A stretch of 8,682 nucleotides of DNA, taken from positions 1-8,682 of the forward strand of contig JBBRSC010000142.1 of the NCBI GenBank assembly GCA_038245795.1, read 5' to 3'. Within the stretch, counting starts at the first letter, position 1. Each line of letters opens with the position of its first letter. Position numbers and translations under genes: made by a program. This document shows positions 1-6,928 of this stretch, in pieces. This stretch comes from JBBRSC01 sp038245795. Its GTDB lineage: Bacteria > Actinomycetota > Acidimicrobiia > Acidimicrobiales > Microtrichaceae. A model generated the notes under the pieces. It worked only from the letters and a program-made list of their open reading frames with translations. It had not been told where the DNA came from and did not search any database.

Positions 1-839
1 CCGTGCTCGGACTGCTCGGGCCCAACGGCGCCGGCAAAACCACGATCGTCCGGATGTTGACCACCCTCCTCCGCCCCGACGGGGGCGAGTTGCGCGTCGC
101 TGGGATCGACGTCACGGCCGACCCCATGGCGGTGCGCTCGGTCATCGGTCTCGCAGGCCAGTACGCGGCCGTCGACGAGAACCTCACGGGTCGCGAAAAC
201 CTCCGCATGGTCGCCAAGCTGACCCATATCCCGAAGGAACAGATCGCTCCCCGGGTCAACGCGCTCCTCGAACGCTTCAAGCTCACCGATGCTGCCGATC
301 GACCGGTCCGGACCTATTCGGGTGGTATGCGTCGACGACTGGACCTCGGCGCCGCGCTGGTCCACGAACCGCCGGTGCTCTTCCTCGACGAGCCCACGAC
401 GGGGCTCGATCCCGCCTCGCGCAATGACCTGTGGTCCGTCATCGAGGACCTCGTAGCAGGCGGCACCACCGTGCTGCTGACGACGCAGTACCTCGAGGAA
501 GCCGATCGCCTCGCCGACCGCATCATTGTGATCGACAAGGGCGGCATCATCGCCGAAGGCACCGCGGCAGAACTCAAGAGTTCACTTGGCCAGACCATCG
601 TAGAAGTCGACTTTGCGGACAACGAACAGGCCGAACGGGCCAAACCGGTGCTGGCCTCGGTCGGCGAAGCATCGGTGCTCACCACCACCGTGTCGCTCCA
701 GGTCGACCACGGGAGCGATGCCCTCTTCGCCACCGTGCGTGCGCTCGACGCCGCCGGAATCTCCGCCCGCAACGTTGTCGTGCGAGAGCCCTCCCTCGAC
801 GACGTCTTCCTTCGACTCACAGGAGCAGCAACATCATGA
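1..839 (+). CDS. DrrA-type ABC transporter ATP-binding protein (5' partial)
   Basis: ATP-hydrolysing subunit of an ABC-2 exporter of the daunorubicin-resistance (DrrA) family, working on the cytoplasmic face with the permease encoded next. The visible 278 residues contain every nucleotide-binding motif in order: Walker A GPNGAGKTT (6-14), Q-loop Gln53, signature YSGGM (105-109), Walker B VLFLDEP (125-131) with catalytic Glu130, and D-loop GLD (134-136). The switch position reads TTQYLEEAD, so Gln162 replaces the usual His; this is a familiar DrrA-subfamily variant. The C-terminal part (about 195-278) is the DrrA-type accessory domain, ending in the typical EPSLDDVFLRLTG. The frame is open to the left edge and about 30-40 N-terminal residues, including the A-loop, are missing; GTG at 3 is an internal valine, not the start. 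The stop overlaps the permease start in ATGA, implying translational coupling. The substrate cannot be told from sequence. Confidence 0.95.
   Translation, partial: VLGLLGPNGAGKTTIVRMLTTLLRPDGGELRVAGIDVTADPMAVRSVIGLAGQYAAVDENLTGRENLRMVAKLTHIPKEQIAPRVNALLERFKLTDAADRPVRTYSGGMRRRLDLGAALVHEPPVLFLDEPTTGLDPASRNDLWSVIEDLVAGGTTVLLTTQYLEEADRLADRIIVIDKGGIIAEGTAAELKSSLGQTIVEVDFADNEQAERAKPVLASVGEASVLTTTVSLQVDHGSDALFATVRALDAAGISARNVVVREPSLDDVFLRLTGAATS
821..825 (+). promoter_or_regulatory. Shine-Dalgarno sequence of the drrB-like permease
   Basis: AGGAG, 10 nt before ATG 836, inside the last codons of the ATPase gene. It decides the permease start and stands out because the other gene starts in this window lack a comparable site. 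Confidence 0.7.
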
Positions 840-1723
840 GCGCTGGCACCACCAATCCCGCCATCAACCCCGCCACGGCTTCCACTTCAGAGCCCCGCTC
901 CGTCGCATCGCCGCTGCCGACTGTCGATGTGAACAAACCGCGGATCGTCGCCGACGCCATCACCATCACCCAACGAAACCTCATCACCATCGCTCGGGTG
1001 CCGCAGCTGTTGGTGTTCGCGACGATCCAGCCGATCATCTTCGTGCTCATGTTCCGCTATGTCTTCGGCGGCGCCTACGGCATCCCCGGTGTCCCCTACG
1101 TCGATTTCCTGATGCCCGGAATCTTCGCCCAGACCGTGGCTTTCGGCGCCATCGGCACCGGCATTGGTCTCAGCGAAGACCTGTCGAAAGGTCTGATCGA
1201 CCGGTTCCGTTCACTGCCCATGGCGCCGTCAGCTGTGCTCGTCGGCCGCACCACTGCGGACGTCGTCCGCAACGTTTTTGTGCAATCGCTGATGGTCGCT
1301 GTCGGCGTACTCGTCGGGTTCCGTATCCATGCCGGAGTGCCGAAGTTCCTGGTCGCCATGTTGTTGCTCCTGGGATTCGGGTTCGCGCTGAGCTGGTTGT
1401 TCGGCCTCATTGGACTCACGCTCAAGAACGCCGAAACCACCCAGGCTGCATCGTTCCCGATCATGGCCCCCCTGGTGTTCGCGTCCGCCGCCTTCGTCGA
1501 CGTGCGCACCATGCCAGGTTGGTTGCAGCCCTGGGCCCGCAATCAACCACTGTCGGCGATCATCACCGCCAGTCGACGACTCATCCTCAACGAACAGCAG
1601 GCGCAGTTGCTCGGGTTGACCGAATCGACTGCCTCGCTGGTCCTGAAAGCCTTGGCGTGGATCGTCGGATTGACGCTGGTCTTCGGCACACTCGCCATCC
1701 GGAAGTACCGCCGGGTCGTCTGA
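836..1723 (+). CDS. DrrB-type ABC-2 transporter permease
   Basis: Membrane subunit of the exporter, 295 aa, a usual length for the ABC-2 permease family. ATG 836 overlaps the upstream TGA and has an AGGAG ribosome-binding site at 821-825, 10 nt upstream; this is the clearest Shine-Dalgarno sequence in the window. The N-terminal 40 residues are Ser/Thr/Pro/Ala-rich and cytoplasmic. Hydrophobic segments lie near residues 57-76, 98-115, 146-162, 170-197, 205-222 and 268-287, consistent with six membrane spans. The stretch SEDLSKGLIDRFRSLPMA (113-130) followed by VGRTTAD is the conserved ABC-2 family signature after the second span. It presumably pairs with the ATPase to export a hydrophobic drug, lipid or glycolipid-like compound; the substrate is unknown. 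A longer reading of the same frame from 431 lies inside the ATPase gene and is not real. Confidence 0.93.
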   Translation: MSAGTTNPAINPATASTSEPRSVASPLPTVDVNKPRIVADAITITQRNLITIARVPQLLVFATIQPIIFVLMFRYVFGGAYGIPGVPYVDFLMPGIFAQTVAFGAIGTGIGLSEDLSKGLIDRFRSLPMAPSAVLVGRTTADVVRNVFVQSLMVAVGVLVGFRIHAGVPKFLVAMLLLLGFGFALSWLFGLIGLTLKNAETTQAASFPIMAPLVFASAAFVDVRTMPGWLQPWARNQPLSAIITASRRLILNEQQAQLLGLTESTASLVLKALAWIVGLTLVFGTLAIRKYRRVV

Positions 1724-1763
1724 CTTGCCCACACAGACTTCCGGCCACCACGAGTTCCGGAAC

Positions 1764-1769
1764 TACGTT
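1764..1769 (+). promoter_or_regulatory. Candidate -10 box for a leaderless fumarase mRNA
   Basis: TACGTT (a TANNNT box) ends 6 nt before ATG 1776, which would put the transcription start at or next to the A of the ATG. No Shine-Dalgarno sequence precedes this ATG. I see no good -35 hexamer at 16-18 nt; TTCCGG at 1739 is 19 nt away and weak. Inference only. Confidence 0.35.
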
Positions 1770-1775
1770 TCTCGT

Positions 1776-3428
1776 ATGGCTGACTTCGAGTACTCCGAGA
1801 TCCTTCCCCTCGGTCACACCGACCTTTCCGAGAGCACCCCCTACCGGCTCCTGAGCACCGACGGAGTCTCCACCTTCCAAGGGGGCGGCGAGCAGTTCCT
1901 GCGGGTCGAGCCCGAGGTGTTGTCGATGATCACCGCCACCGCCATGCGCGACATCGCGCACTTCCTGCGGCCCGGACATCTGCAACAACTCGCCAACATC
2001 CTCGACGACACCGAGGCGTCCGACAACGACCGCTTCGTCGCCACCGAGCTCCTCAAGAATGCCGCCATTGCGGCCGGTGGCGTGCTGCCCGGCTGCCAGG
2101 ACACCGGCACTGCGATCGTGAAGGGCAAGAAGGGCCAGTTCGTCGTGACGACCGGTGGCAACGACGAACGCCACATCGCGAACGGCATCTTCGACACGTA
2201 CGCCACGTCGAACCTGCGCTACAGCCAGATGGCGCCCCTCAACATGTGGGACGAAGTGAACACCGGCACCAACCTGCCCGCCGAGATCAAGATCTCCGCT
2301 GTCGACGGCGACTCCTACAACTTCATGTTCATGGCCAAGGGTGGCGGCTCGGCCAACAAGAGTTACCTGTTCCAGGAAACCAAAGCACTCCTCAATCCCA
2401 CCAGCCTCATGAACTTCTTGGACGAGAAGCTGCGCTCACTCGGCACCGCCGCATGTCCCCCGTATCACCTGGCCGTCGTAATCGGCGGCACGTCCGCCGA
2501 GTTCGCAGTCGAGACCGCCAAGCTCGCCTCCACCCGGTACCTCGACACCCTGCCGACAACTGGTTCGATGTTGGGTCATGGTTTTCGCGACATCGAACTC
2601 GAGGCTGAGGTCCTCGAACTCACACGACGGTTCGGGATCGGCGCCCAGTTCGGGGGCAAGTACTTCTGCCACGACGTTCGGGTCATTCGCCTCCCTCGTC
2701 ATGGTGCTTCGTGTCCCGTCGCCCTGGCCGTGAGTTGTTCCGCCGACCGCCAAGCGCTCGGGAAGATCACCGCCGAGGGCGTGTTCCTCGAACAACTCGA
2801 GATGGATCCGGCACGGTTCCTTCCGGAGATCACCGATGTCCACCTCGGTGGCGAGGTGATCAACATCAACCTCAATCAGCCCATGGACGCCATCCGGGCC
2901 GAGCTGTCCCGCTACCCGGTGACCACCCGCCTCAGTCTCAGTGGAACGTTGGTCGTCGCCCGCGACATCGCCCACGCCAAGATCAAGGAACGCCTCGATG
3001 CCGGCCTCGACATGCCCGCGTATCTGCGCGATCACGCCGTGTACTACGCCGGTCCCGCCAAGACACCCGTCGGCTACGCGTCGGGTTCGTTCGGTCCCAC
3101 GACGGCTGGTCGCATGGACTCCTACGTCGACCAGTTCCAGAAGGCTGGCGGCAGCCACGTCATGTTGGCAAAGGGCAACCGTTCGAAGGCGGTAACCGAC
3201 GCATGTCACGCCAACGGCGGCTTCTACCTCGGATCGATCGGTGGCCCTGCGGCACGACTCGCCAAGGACTGCATCACCAAGGTCGAGGTCATCGACTACC
3301 CGGAACTGGGAATGGAAGCAGTGTGGAAGATCGATGTCATCGACTTCCCGGCGTTCGTGGTTGTCGATGACAAGGGCAACGACTTCTTTTCCGAGGTGAG
3401 TCGCCCGCAACGAGTGTCCATCACGTGA
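1776..3428 (+). CDS. fumA: Class I (iron-sulfur) fumarate hydratase
   Basis: Catalyses reversible hydration of fumarate to L-malate in the TCA cycle, in the cytoplasm, with an oxygen-labile [4Fe-4S] cluster. The 550-aa product closely follows the single-chain E. coli FumA/FumB type (548 aa), with alpha and beta domains fused. The three expected cluster cysteines are visible: Cys107 in GVLPGCQDTGTA, Cys227 in GTAACPPYH, and Cys313 in RHGASCP. Other conserved blocks include EVNTGTNLPA (160-169), AKGGGSANKSYL (187-198), GAQFGGKYF (289-297), and in the beta domain YYAGPAKTPVGYASGS, GPTTAGRMDSYVD and GGFYLGSIGGPAA. I chose ATG 1776 because MADFEYSEILPLG then gives family length; TTG 1725 would add 17 residues without homology and has no ribosome-binding site. 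It lies 52 bp after the exporter permease and may be co-transcribed or have its own promoter (TACGTT at 1764). The identification is firm; the distinction between fumA and fumB is only naming. Confidence 0.95.
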   Translation: MADFEYSEILPLGHTDLSESTPYRLLSTDGVSTFQGGGEQFLRVEPEVLSMITATAMRDIAHFLRPGHLQQLANILDDTEASDNDRFVATELLKNAAIAAGGVLPGCQDTGTAIVKGKKGQFVVTTGGNDERHIANGIFDTYATSNLRYSQMAPLNMWDEVNTGTNLPAEIKISAVDGDSYNFMFMAKGGGSANKSYLFQETKALLNPTSLMNFLDEKLRSLGTAACPPYHLAVVIGGTSAEFAVETAKLASTRYLDTLPTTGSMLGHGFRDIELEAEVLELTRRFGIGAQFGGKYFCHDVRVIRLPRHGASCPVALAVSCSADRQALGKITAEGVFLEQLEMDPARFLPEITDVHLGGEVININLNQPMDAIRAELSRYPVTTRLSLSGTLVVARDIAHAKIKERLDAGLDMPAYLRDHAVYYAGPAKTPVGYASGSFGPTTAGRMDSYVDQFQKAGGSHVMLAKGNRSKAVTDACHANGGFYLGSIGGPAARLAKDCITKVEVIDYPELGMEAVWKIDVIDFPAFVVVDDKGNDFFSEVSRPQRVSIT

Positions 3429-3500
3429 CAACTGCCTCCGTTCCCGGTATCGGACGTTGACGGCACTCCTCGCGGCCGCACCGCCCGTCTGACGGTTCGT
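3429..3500. other. Convergent intergenic gap between fumarase and hemW
   Basis: This 72-bp gap separates the fumarase stop from the hemW stop on the opposite strand. It contains the 8-bp palindrome GCGGCCGC (3472-3479), flanked by a possible 5-bp stem GACGG (3459) / CCGTC (3485). There is no T-tract on either side, so I do not call a canonical intrinsic terminator. No coding potential is seen. Confidence 0.5.
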
Positions 3501-4667
3501 TCACCCAACGAGCAGGGCGGCCGTCACTGCGTCGAGCTGCTCGAAGCCCAGCGGAGTTGCCACCACACGGGAACCCTCCACTCGGAGCCGGCCCAATGCC
3601 ACCTCCGCGATCACACGGGGTGACTCCGCTGACACCGGCACACATCCCCAACGTTGCTCGACTGCTGCCAGATCCACCCCCGCCGTCCGCCGCAGTCCTG
3701 TGAGGATCGATTCGGACGCCGCCCCGAGCGCGGAACTGGTGTCCACCGAGGCCAGCGCGCCAGTCAACCACGAGGTCATGGTTGCTGACCGGGTTCGGAT
3801 GCCGGCAACGTCCGCTCCATCCACCTCCGTTCCAGACGTGTTCGACGGCGGTAGGTGCGCTGACGCGCCCGGGCCAACCGCCGCCCACCAGTCGTTGGCC
3901 CAGTAGGCCTCGTTGTGGCGACATCGCTCGCCGATCGAACGGCTCCAGTTCGACACCTCGTAGCGGTCGAAGCCTGCCGCGGCGAGCCGGTGACCCACTG
4001 TCCTGATCGCCGAGAGTTCAACCAGCTCGTCTGGAGCGATTCCCACCTCATCGAACGGCGTCCCCTCCTCGATCGTCAGCACGTAGGCGGAGACATGCCC
4101 GACCCCCGTCGAGACCGCTGCATCAATCTCTGCCGCCACGCGCTGTCCTGGAATGGCGATCATCAGATCGACCGAGACATGGACGCCGGTTGCCAACGCC
4201 CAGTCGATGCAGCGGAGGCTGGCCGCCGCATCGTGGGGTCGGGTCAACCATCGCAGCACGTTGTCGTCGAAGGATTGGGCCCCGATGCTGAAGCGAGTGA
4301 CCCCCAGATCGCTCCAAAGCGAGAATCGATCCGCCGATGCTGTCGATGGATGAACCTCCAGCGTCATCTCCTCCCACGTGCCGAGGTGTTGACGAATCGA
4401 TGTCACCAGTCGGGTGATCTCATCTGCGCGGAGCGACGAGGGGGTCCCACCCCCGATGTACACCGTGGTCAACGGCCCGACGTCGCTGCGTGCCTCCAGC
4501 GCCGCCAGCTCGCGTTCGACCCGATCGAGATAGGGCGCAACCATTCCCGGCCGTCGCTCGAGCACCTCGAACGAGCAGAAGTCGCAGATCGAGGGACAGA
4601 AGGGCACGTGGACATACAGATGACGAACAAGCTCCGAACGCGTCCGGCTCGATTCGATCTCTGTCAT
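3501..4667 (-). CDS. hemW: HemW-like radical SAM protein (HemN/CPO-III superfamily)
   Basis: Radical SAM protein of the HemW group, thought to bind haem and deliver it to haem proteins; it is often misnamed oxygen-independent coproporphyrinogen III oxidase. The product from ATG 4667 is 388 aa, near the 378 aa of E. coli HemW. Seen motifs: YVHVPFCPSICDFCSF, with cluster cysteines 24, 28 and 31 (CX3CX2C); YIGGGTPSSL (70-79) for SAM binding; TRFSIGAQSFD (124-134); and the HemN/HemW-type YEVSNWS (236-242), RHNEAYW (250-256) and VGPGASA. The extra cysteine two residues after the third one, found in true HemN (CXXCXC), is absent: here Cys31 is followed by Ser-Phe, which favours HemW. The C-terminal HemN_C-like domain is present and ends in ATPLGFEQLDAVTAALL. 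ATG 4682 (five residues longer, MDRRQ) is an equally possible start; neither has a clear Shine-Dalgarno sequence. It is divergent from the DUF6457 gene. Confidence 0.88.
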   Translation of the reverse strand: MTEIESSRTRSELVRHLYVHVPFCPSICDFCSFEVLERRPGMVAPYLDRVERELAALEARSDVGPLTTVYIGGGTPSSLRADEITRLVTSIRQHLGTWEEMTLEVHPSTASADRFSLWSDLGVTRFSIGAQSFDDNVLRWLTRPHDAAASLRCIDWALATGVHVSVDLMIAIPGQRVAAEIDAAVSTGVGHVSAYVLTIEEGTPFDEVGIAPDELVELSAIRTVGHRLAAAGFDRYEVSNWSRSIGERCRHNEAYWANDWWAAVGPGASAHLPPSNTSGTEVDGADVAGIRTRSATMTSWLTGALASVDTSSALGAASESILTGLRRTAGVDLAAVEQRWGCVPVSAESPRVIAEVALGRLRVEGSRVVATPLGFEQLDAVTAALLVG

Positions 4668-4717
4668 CTGGCGCCGATCCATGCGGGGCGCTTCGTCCCC
4701 ATGTTGTTCATGGGCCG

Positions 4718-4723
4718 ACGATA
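4718..4723 (-). promoter_or_regulatory. Candidate -10 box for hemW
   Basis: On the minus strand this reads TATCGT, a TANNNT box in the short gap divergent from the DUF6457 gene. It would give a leader of about 30-45 nt, depending on which ATG is used, with a purine-rich GGGGACGAAG in between. The same bases fall in the -35 zone of the opposing candidate promoter, so the two promoters would overlap. Low certainty. Confidence 0.25.
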
Positions 4724-4740
4724 GGTGCACGACAGCTCGG

Positions 4741-4746
4741 TAGAGT
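4741..4746 (+). promoter_or_regulatory. Candidate -10 box for the DUF6457/channel-like unit
   Basis: TAGAGT, within CGGTAGAGTG, ends 8 nt before ATG 4755. No ribosome-binding site lies between, so the message would be leaderless or nearly so. A matching -35 is not apparent. The same CGRTANNNTG pattern recurs before the MOSC gene and at 7068-7077. Confidence 0.35.
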
Positions 4747-4754
4747 GCGCAGCC

Positions 4755-4985
4755 ATGAGCGACGAACTGTCCCCGGTCGTCGCTGAGTGGTTGCACCGGT
4801 ACGCCGCTCAGCTCGGCGTCATCCCACCGACCGACGACGAGATCGAACGGCTCCTCGGGCTCGCCGGGACCGCCGCGCACGCTTCGGCACGACAGGCGGC
4901 GCCCGTTGCCTGTTGGCTCGCTGCCACCTCGGGGCGGCCGCTCGATGACTGCATCGATCTCGCCGCCGCCGTTGTGCTCGACTGA
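4755..4985 (+). CDS. Small DUF6457-like protein
   Basis: A 76-aa soluble, mostly helical, acidic protein. Its layout matches what I recall of the DUF6457 family: an N-terminal WLHRYAAQLGV helix, a DDEIERLLGLAGTAAH segment, then the core ARQAAPVACWLAATSGRPLDD and a C-terminal alanine-rich helix. In actinobacteria this domain occurs alone or fused to MobA-type molybdenum cofactor guanylyltransferases, so a molybdenum-cofactor role is possible, but no biochemical function is known to me. ATG 4755 is preferred over the upstream ATG 4725, whose extra ten residues (MHDSSVECAA) overlap the promoter region and lie outside the domain. Its stop is 9 bp from the next gene, suggesting one operon with the channel-like protein. 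The family call rests on motif memory, not a profile search. Confidence 0.7.
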   Translation: MSDELSPVVAEWLHRYAAQLGVIPPTDDEIERLLGLAGTAAHASARQAAPVACWLAATSGRPLDDCIDLAAAVVLD

Positions 4986-4994
4986 TTCGGCGTC

Positions 4995-6110
4995 ATGCGC
5001 ATCTTCCTGCACACCATCGAGTTCATCGTCGGATTCGTCATCGTTGTTGCGGTGCTCGACGCGGCGGTTCGGACCTTCGTGCTGCCGAGACCCGCTGGCG
5101 TCCTCCTCTCCCGACTCCTGGCCCGGATCATGCGACTGGTGTTCGACGCCCTCGCGCGATTGGCGCGGAGCTACGACGGCCAGGACCGAGCGATGGCGCT
5201 CTATGGGCCCGTCACGCTGCTGGCGTTCCCAGTGGCGTGGCTGATCGGAGTGATGGCCGGATTCGGGGCGATGTATCACGCCACCTCGATCATCGGTTGG
5301 CGAGATGGCATCCGACTCTCCGGTTCGGCGCTCTTCACGCTCGGCTTCGCTCCACCGACGAACGGCATCTCGGTCGCCATGGTCTTCGCCGAGGCCGCCA
5401 TCGGACTCCTCCTCATCGCGCTCCTCGTTGCGTATCTCCCCACCATCTACGGCGCCTTCAGTCGTCGGGAGATCGCCGTCACCCAACTGTCCGTCCGGGC
5501 CGGGTCGCCACCCACGCCCGGCGAACTCTTCAGTCGAGCCCACCGCGCCCAATTCACCGATCATCTCGAGGACCTCTGGCAGACCTGGGAACTGTGGTTC
5601 GTCGAGCTCGAGGAGACCCACACCTCGCTGGGAATCCTGCCGTTCTTCCGGTCGCCGAACCCCGATCGATCCTGGCTGACAGCTTCAGGGTGCGTGCTCG
5701 ATGCTGCCGCCATCCGGCTCTCAACGATCGACGGGGCCTACAGCCCGAATGCCGTGCTCTGTATGCGCTCGGGATTCATGGCGCTCCGGTCCGTTGCCGA
5801 CTTCATGCGACTGCCATATGACAAGGACCCGTCCCCCGACGACCCGATCAGCATCAGCCGGGAGGAGTTCTATGCGGTGTACGAGGCGATGGCAGCCGCC
5901 GGTGTGTCCGTCGTCGCCGATCGATCCGAAGCGTGGCAGCACTATCGCGGATGGCGGGTCAACTACGACGCCGTGCTCATCGGGATCGCCCAGGTGATCA
6001 TGGCACCCTACGCCCCGTGGGTGTCCGATCGGAGCCTCAACGTCCGCCGGCATCGCCTCCCGATACGCCAGAGACGATCACGCGAAACAACCAGACGTCC
6101 AAAGATCTGA
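4995..6110 (+). CDS. Channel-like membrane protein with degenerate pore motif
   Basis: 371-aa integral membrane protein of unknown function. Hydrophobic segments lie at about residues 5-30, 70-96 and 126-153. Between the last two is a short re-entrant-looking stretch, GSALFTLGFAPPTNG (110-124). This arrangement (helix, pore loop, long hydrophobic helix running into a charged IYGAFSRREI) resembles the two-helix potassium-channel (Ion_trans_2) fold. However, the selectivity-filter position reads TLGF rather than TVGYG, and no Asp follows it. The remaining 220 residues are cytoplasmic and include a helical WQTWELWFVELEETH segment (195-209), ISREEFYAVYEAMA (286-299), and an Arg/Lys-rich tail (about 351-370). 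I recognise no regulatory RCK/TrkA-N signature (no GXGXXG). ATG 4995 follows the DUF6457 stop by 9 bp, with no clear ribosome-binding site, so coupling to the upstream gene is likely. It could be a conducting channel with altered selectivity or a non-conducting relative. Confidence 0.75.
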   Translation: MRIFLHTIEFIVGFVIVVAVLDAAVRTFVLPRPAGVLLSRLLARIMRLVFDALARLARSYDGQDRAMALYGPVTLLAFPVAWLIGVMAGFGAMYHATSIIGWRDGIRLSGSALFTLGFAPPTNGISVAMVFAEAAIGLLLIALLVAYLPTIYGAFSRREIAVTQLSVRAGSPPTPGELFSRAHRAQFTDHLEDLWQTWELWFVELEETHTSLGILPFFRSPNPDRSWLTASGCVLDAAAIRLSTIDGAYSPNAVLCMRSGFMALRSVADFMRLPYDKDPSPDDPISISREEFYAVYEAMAAAGVSVVADRSEAWQHYRGWRVNYDAVLIGIAQVIMAPYAPWVSDRSLNVRRHRLPIRQRRSRETTRRPKI

Positions 6111-6127
6111 GGTGCCGCCAACGCGGG

Positions 6128-6922
6128 TCAGAGGGCCGCGAGTTCGACCCGATCCCCGACGCTGACACCGCCCGTCATCGACACTGATGCGTACAGCCCG
6201 AGATCATTGGCGTGGAAGTCACTCAACGCCCGAAAGGTATCGACTTGGCGGGCCAACGCCACCGAACCAGACGACGCGGGTTGGGCACGGAGTGGCATGG
6301 CGCAGCGCATCGTGCGCATCATCCCGTGGAGTGCGGCCTCCTCGCCCAGATGGATGGTCCGGCCCACCCATTCGTCTTCGGGGAACCCGGCATCGGCATC
6401 CGTCACCACGACGTTGGGCCGGAATCGACGGACATCCCAGTTGAGATCGGGCCGCAGGTCCGACATGCGTTGCAACGACGAGGCCGTCAGCAGATGGACC
6501 GCGGCCAGATCGAGGAATGTCCCCGGGGGCGAAGGGATCTCGTAGACGTCGGCGCCGTCGTTGGGCGGATCCAGCGTCATGTCATACGACGACTGATGGC
6601 CCGGTGCGACCTCGGCCAACTCAACACTGCGGCCCAACCACGAGGACAGTTGCGCTGCGGCGTCGGCGCCCCCAGCATCGAACGTCGTCCCATCCGGAAG
6701 CGTGATCGCAACCATGCCGTCAATGCCCGTCGAGGCACTTGCTCCGAACAGGTCGGGAACCCGTTTGGCCGACATCACCAGCCCGTTCGACGGATCACGC
6801 AGAGCGTATCGTCGATCACCAACGATGCCGTCGGTGGTCAGCTCGATCGCGTCGACCTGCTCGCCCTGCATCGACTTCACCGGGTATCTCCAGAGGGCGC
6901 TGACACGCATTGCGGTTGCCAT
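6128..6922 (-). CDS. MOSC-domain protein (molybdenum cofactor-binding type)
   Basis: 264-aa soluble protein with the MOSC N-terminal beta-barrel followed by the MOSC domain, as in YcbX and mARC-like proteins, which bind sulfurated or oxo molybdenum cofactor and reduce N-hydroxylated compounds or transfer sulfur. N-terminal domain: VSALWRYPVKSMQGE (7-21), TTDGIVGDRRYAL (29-41). MOSC core: DVRRFRPNVVV (163-173), and RTMRCAMPLRAQP (203-215) with the single cysteine Cys207 at the expected molybdenum-ligand position. The residues after it differ from the common RCXXTTVDP. The C-terminus ends in GLYASVSMTGGVSVGDRVEL, the usual final strand. ATG 6922 is chosen; ATG 6910 (MRVSALW) is an alternative four codons in. 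No ferredoxin domain is fused to it. It converges with the channel-like gene (17 bp gap) and is divergent from pcs. Enzyme activity and substrate are not known. Confidence 0.88.
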   Translation of the reverse strand: MATAMRVSALWRYPVKSMQGEQVDAIELTTDGIVGDRRYALRDPSNGLVMSAKRVPDLFGASASTGIDGMVAITLPDGTTFDAGGADAAAQLSSWLGRSVELAEVAPGHQSSYDMTLDPPNDGADVYEIPSPPGTFLDLAAVHLLTASSLQRMSDLRPDLNWDVRRFRPNVVVTDADAGFPEDEWVGRTIHLGEEAALHGMMRTMRCAMPLRAQPASSGSVALARQVDTFRALSDFHANDLGLYASVSMTGGVSVGDRVELAAL

Positions 6923-6928
6923 CGGATC

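Noticed and set aside
1725..1775. TTG 1725 as the fumarase start
   Set aside because: It adds 17 residues (MPTQTSGHHEFRNYVSR) absent from the FumA family; ATG 1776 gives 550 aa against 548 in E. coli FumA.
613..1854. 413-aa plus-strand frame across the exporter genes
   Set aside because: Arg/His/Pro-rich composition typical of an off-frame reading; it overlaps two well-supported genes.
2436..3431. 331-aa minus-strand open frame opposite the fumarase
   Set aside because: It is the reverse shadow of a highly conserved fumarase gene, with no recognisable motif.
3459..3489. Stem-loop between fumarase and hemW as an intrinsic terminator
   Set aside because: Only a 5-bp stem around a large loop, with no T-tract on either strand.
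4683..5621. Upstream extension of the hemW frame on the minus strand, giving an apparent 706-aa protein
   Set aside because: It lies antisense to the DUF6457 and channel-like genes, is low-complexity Glu/Gly/Arg/Asp-rich, and has no domain. It is a GC-bias shadow; HemW homology begins just after 4667.
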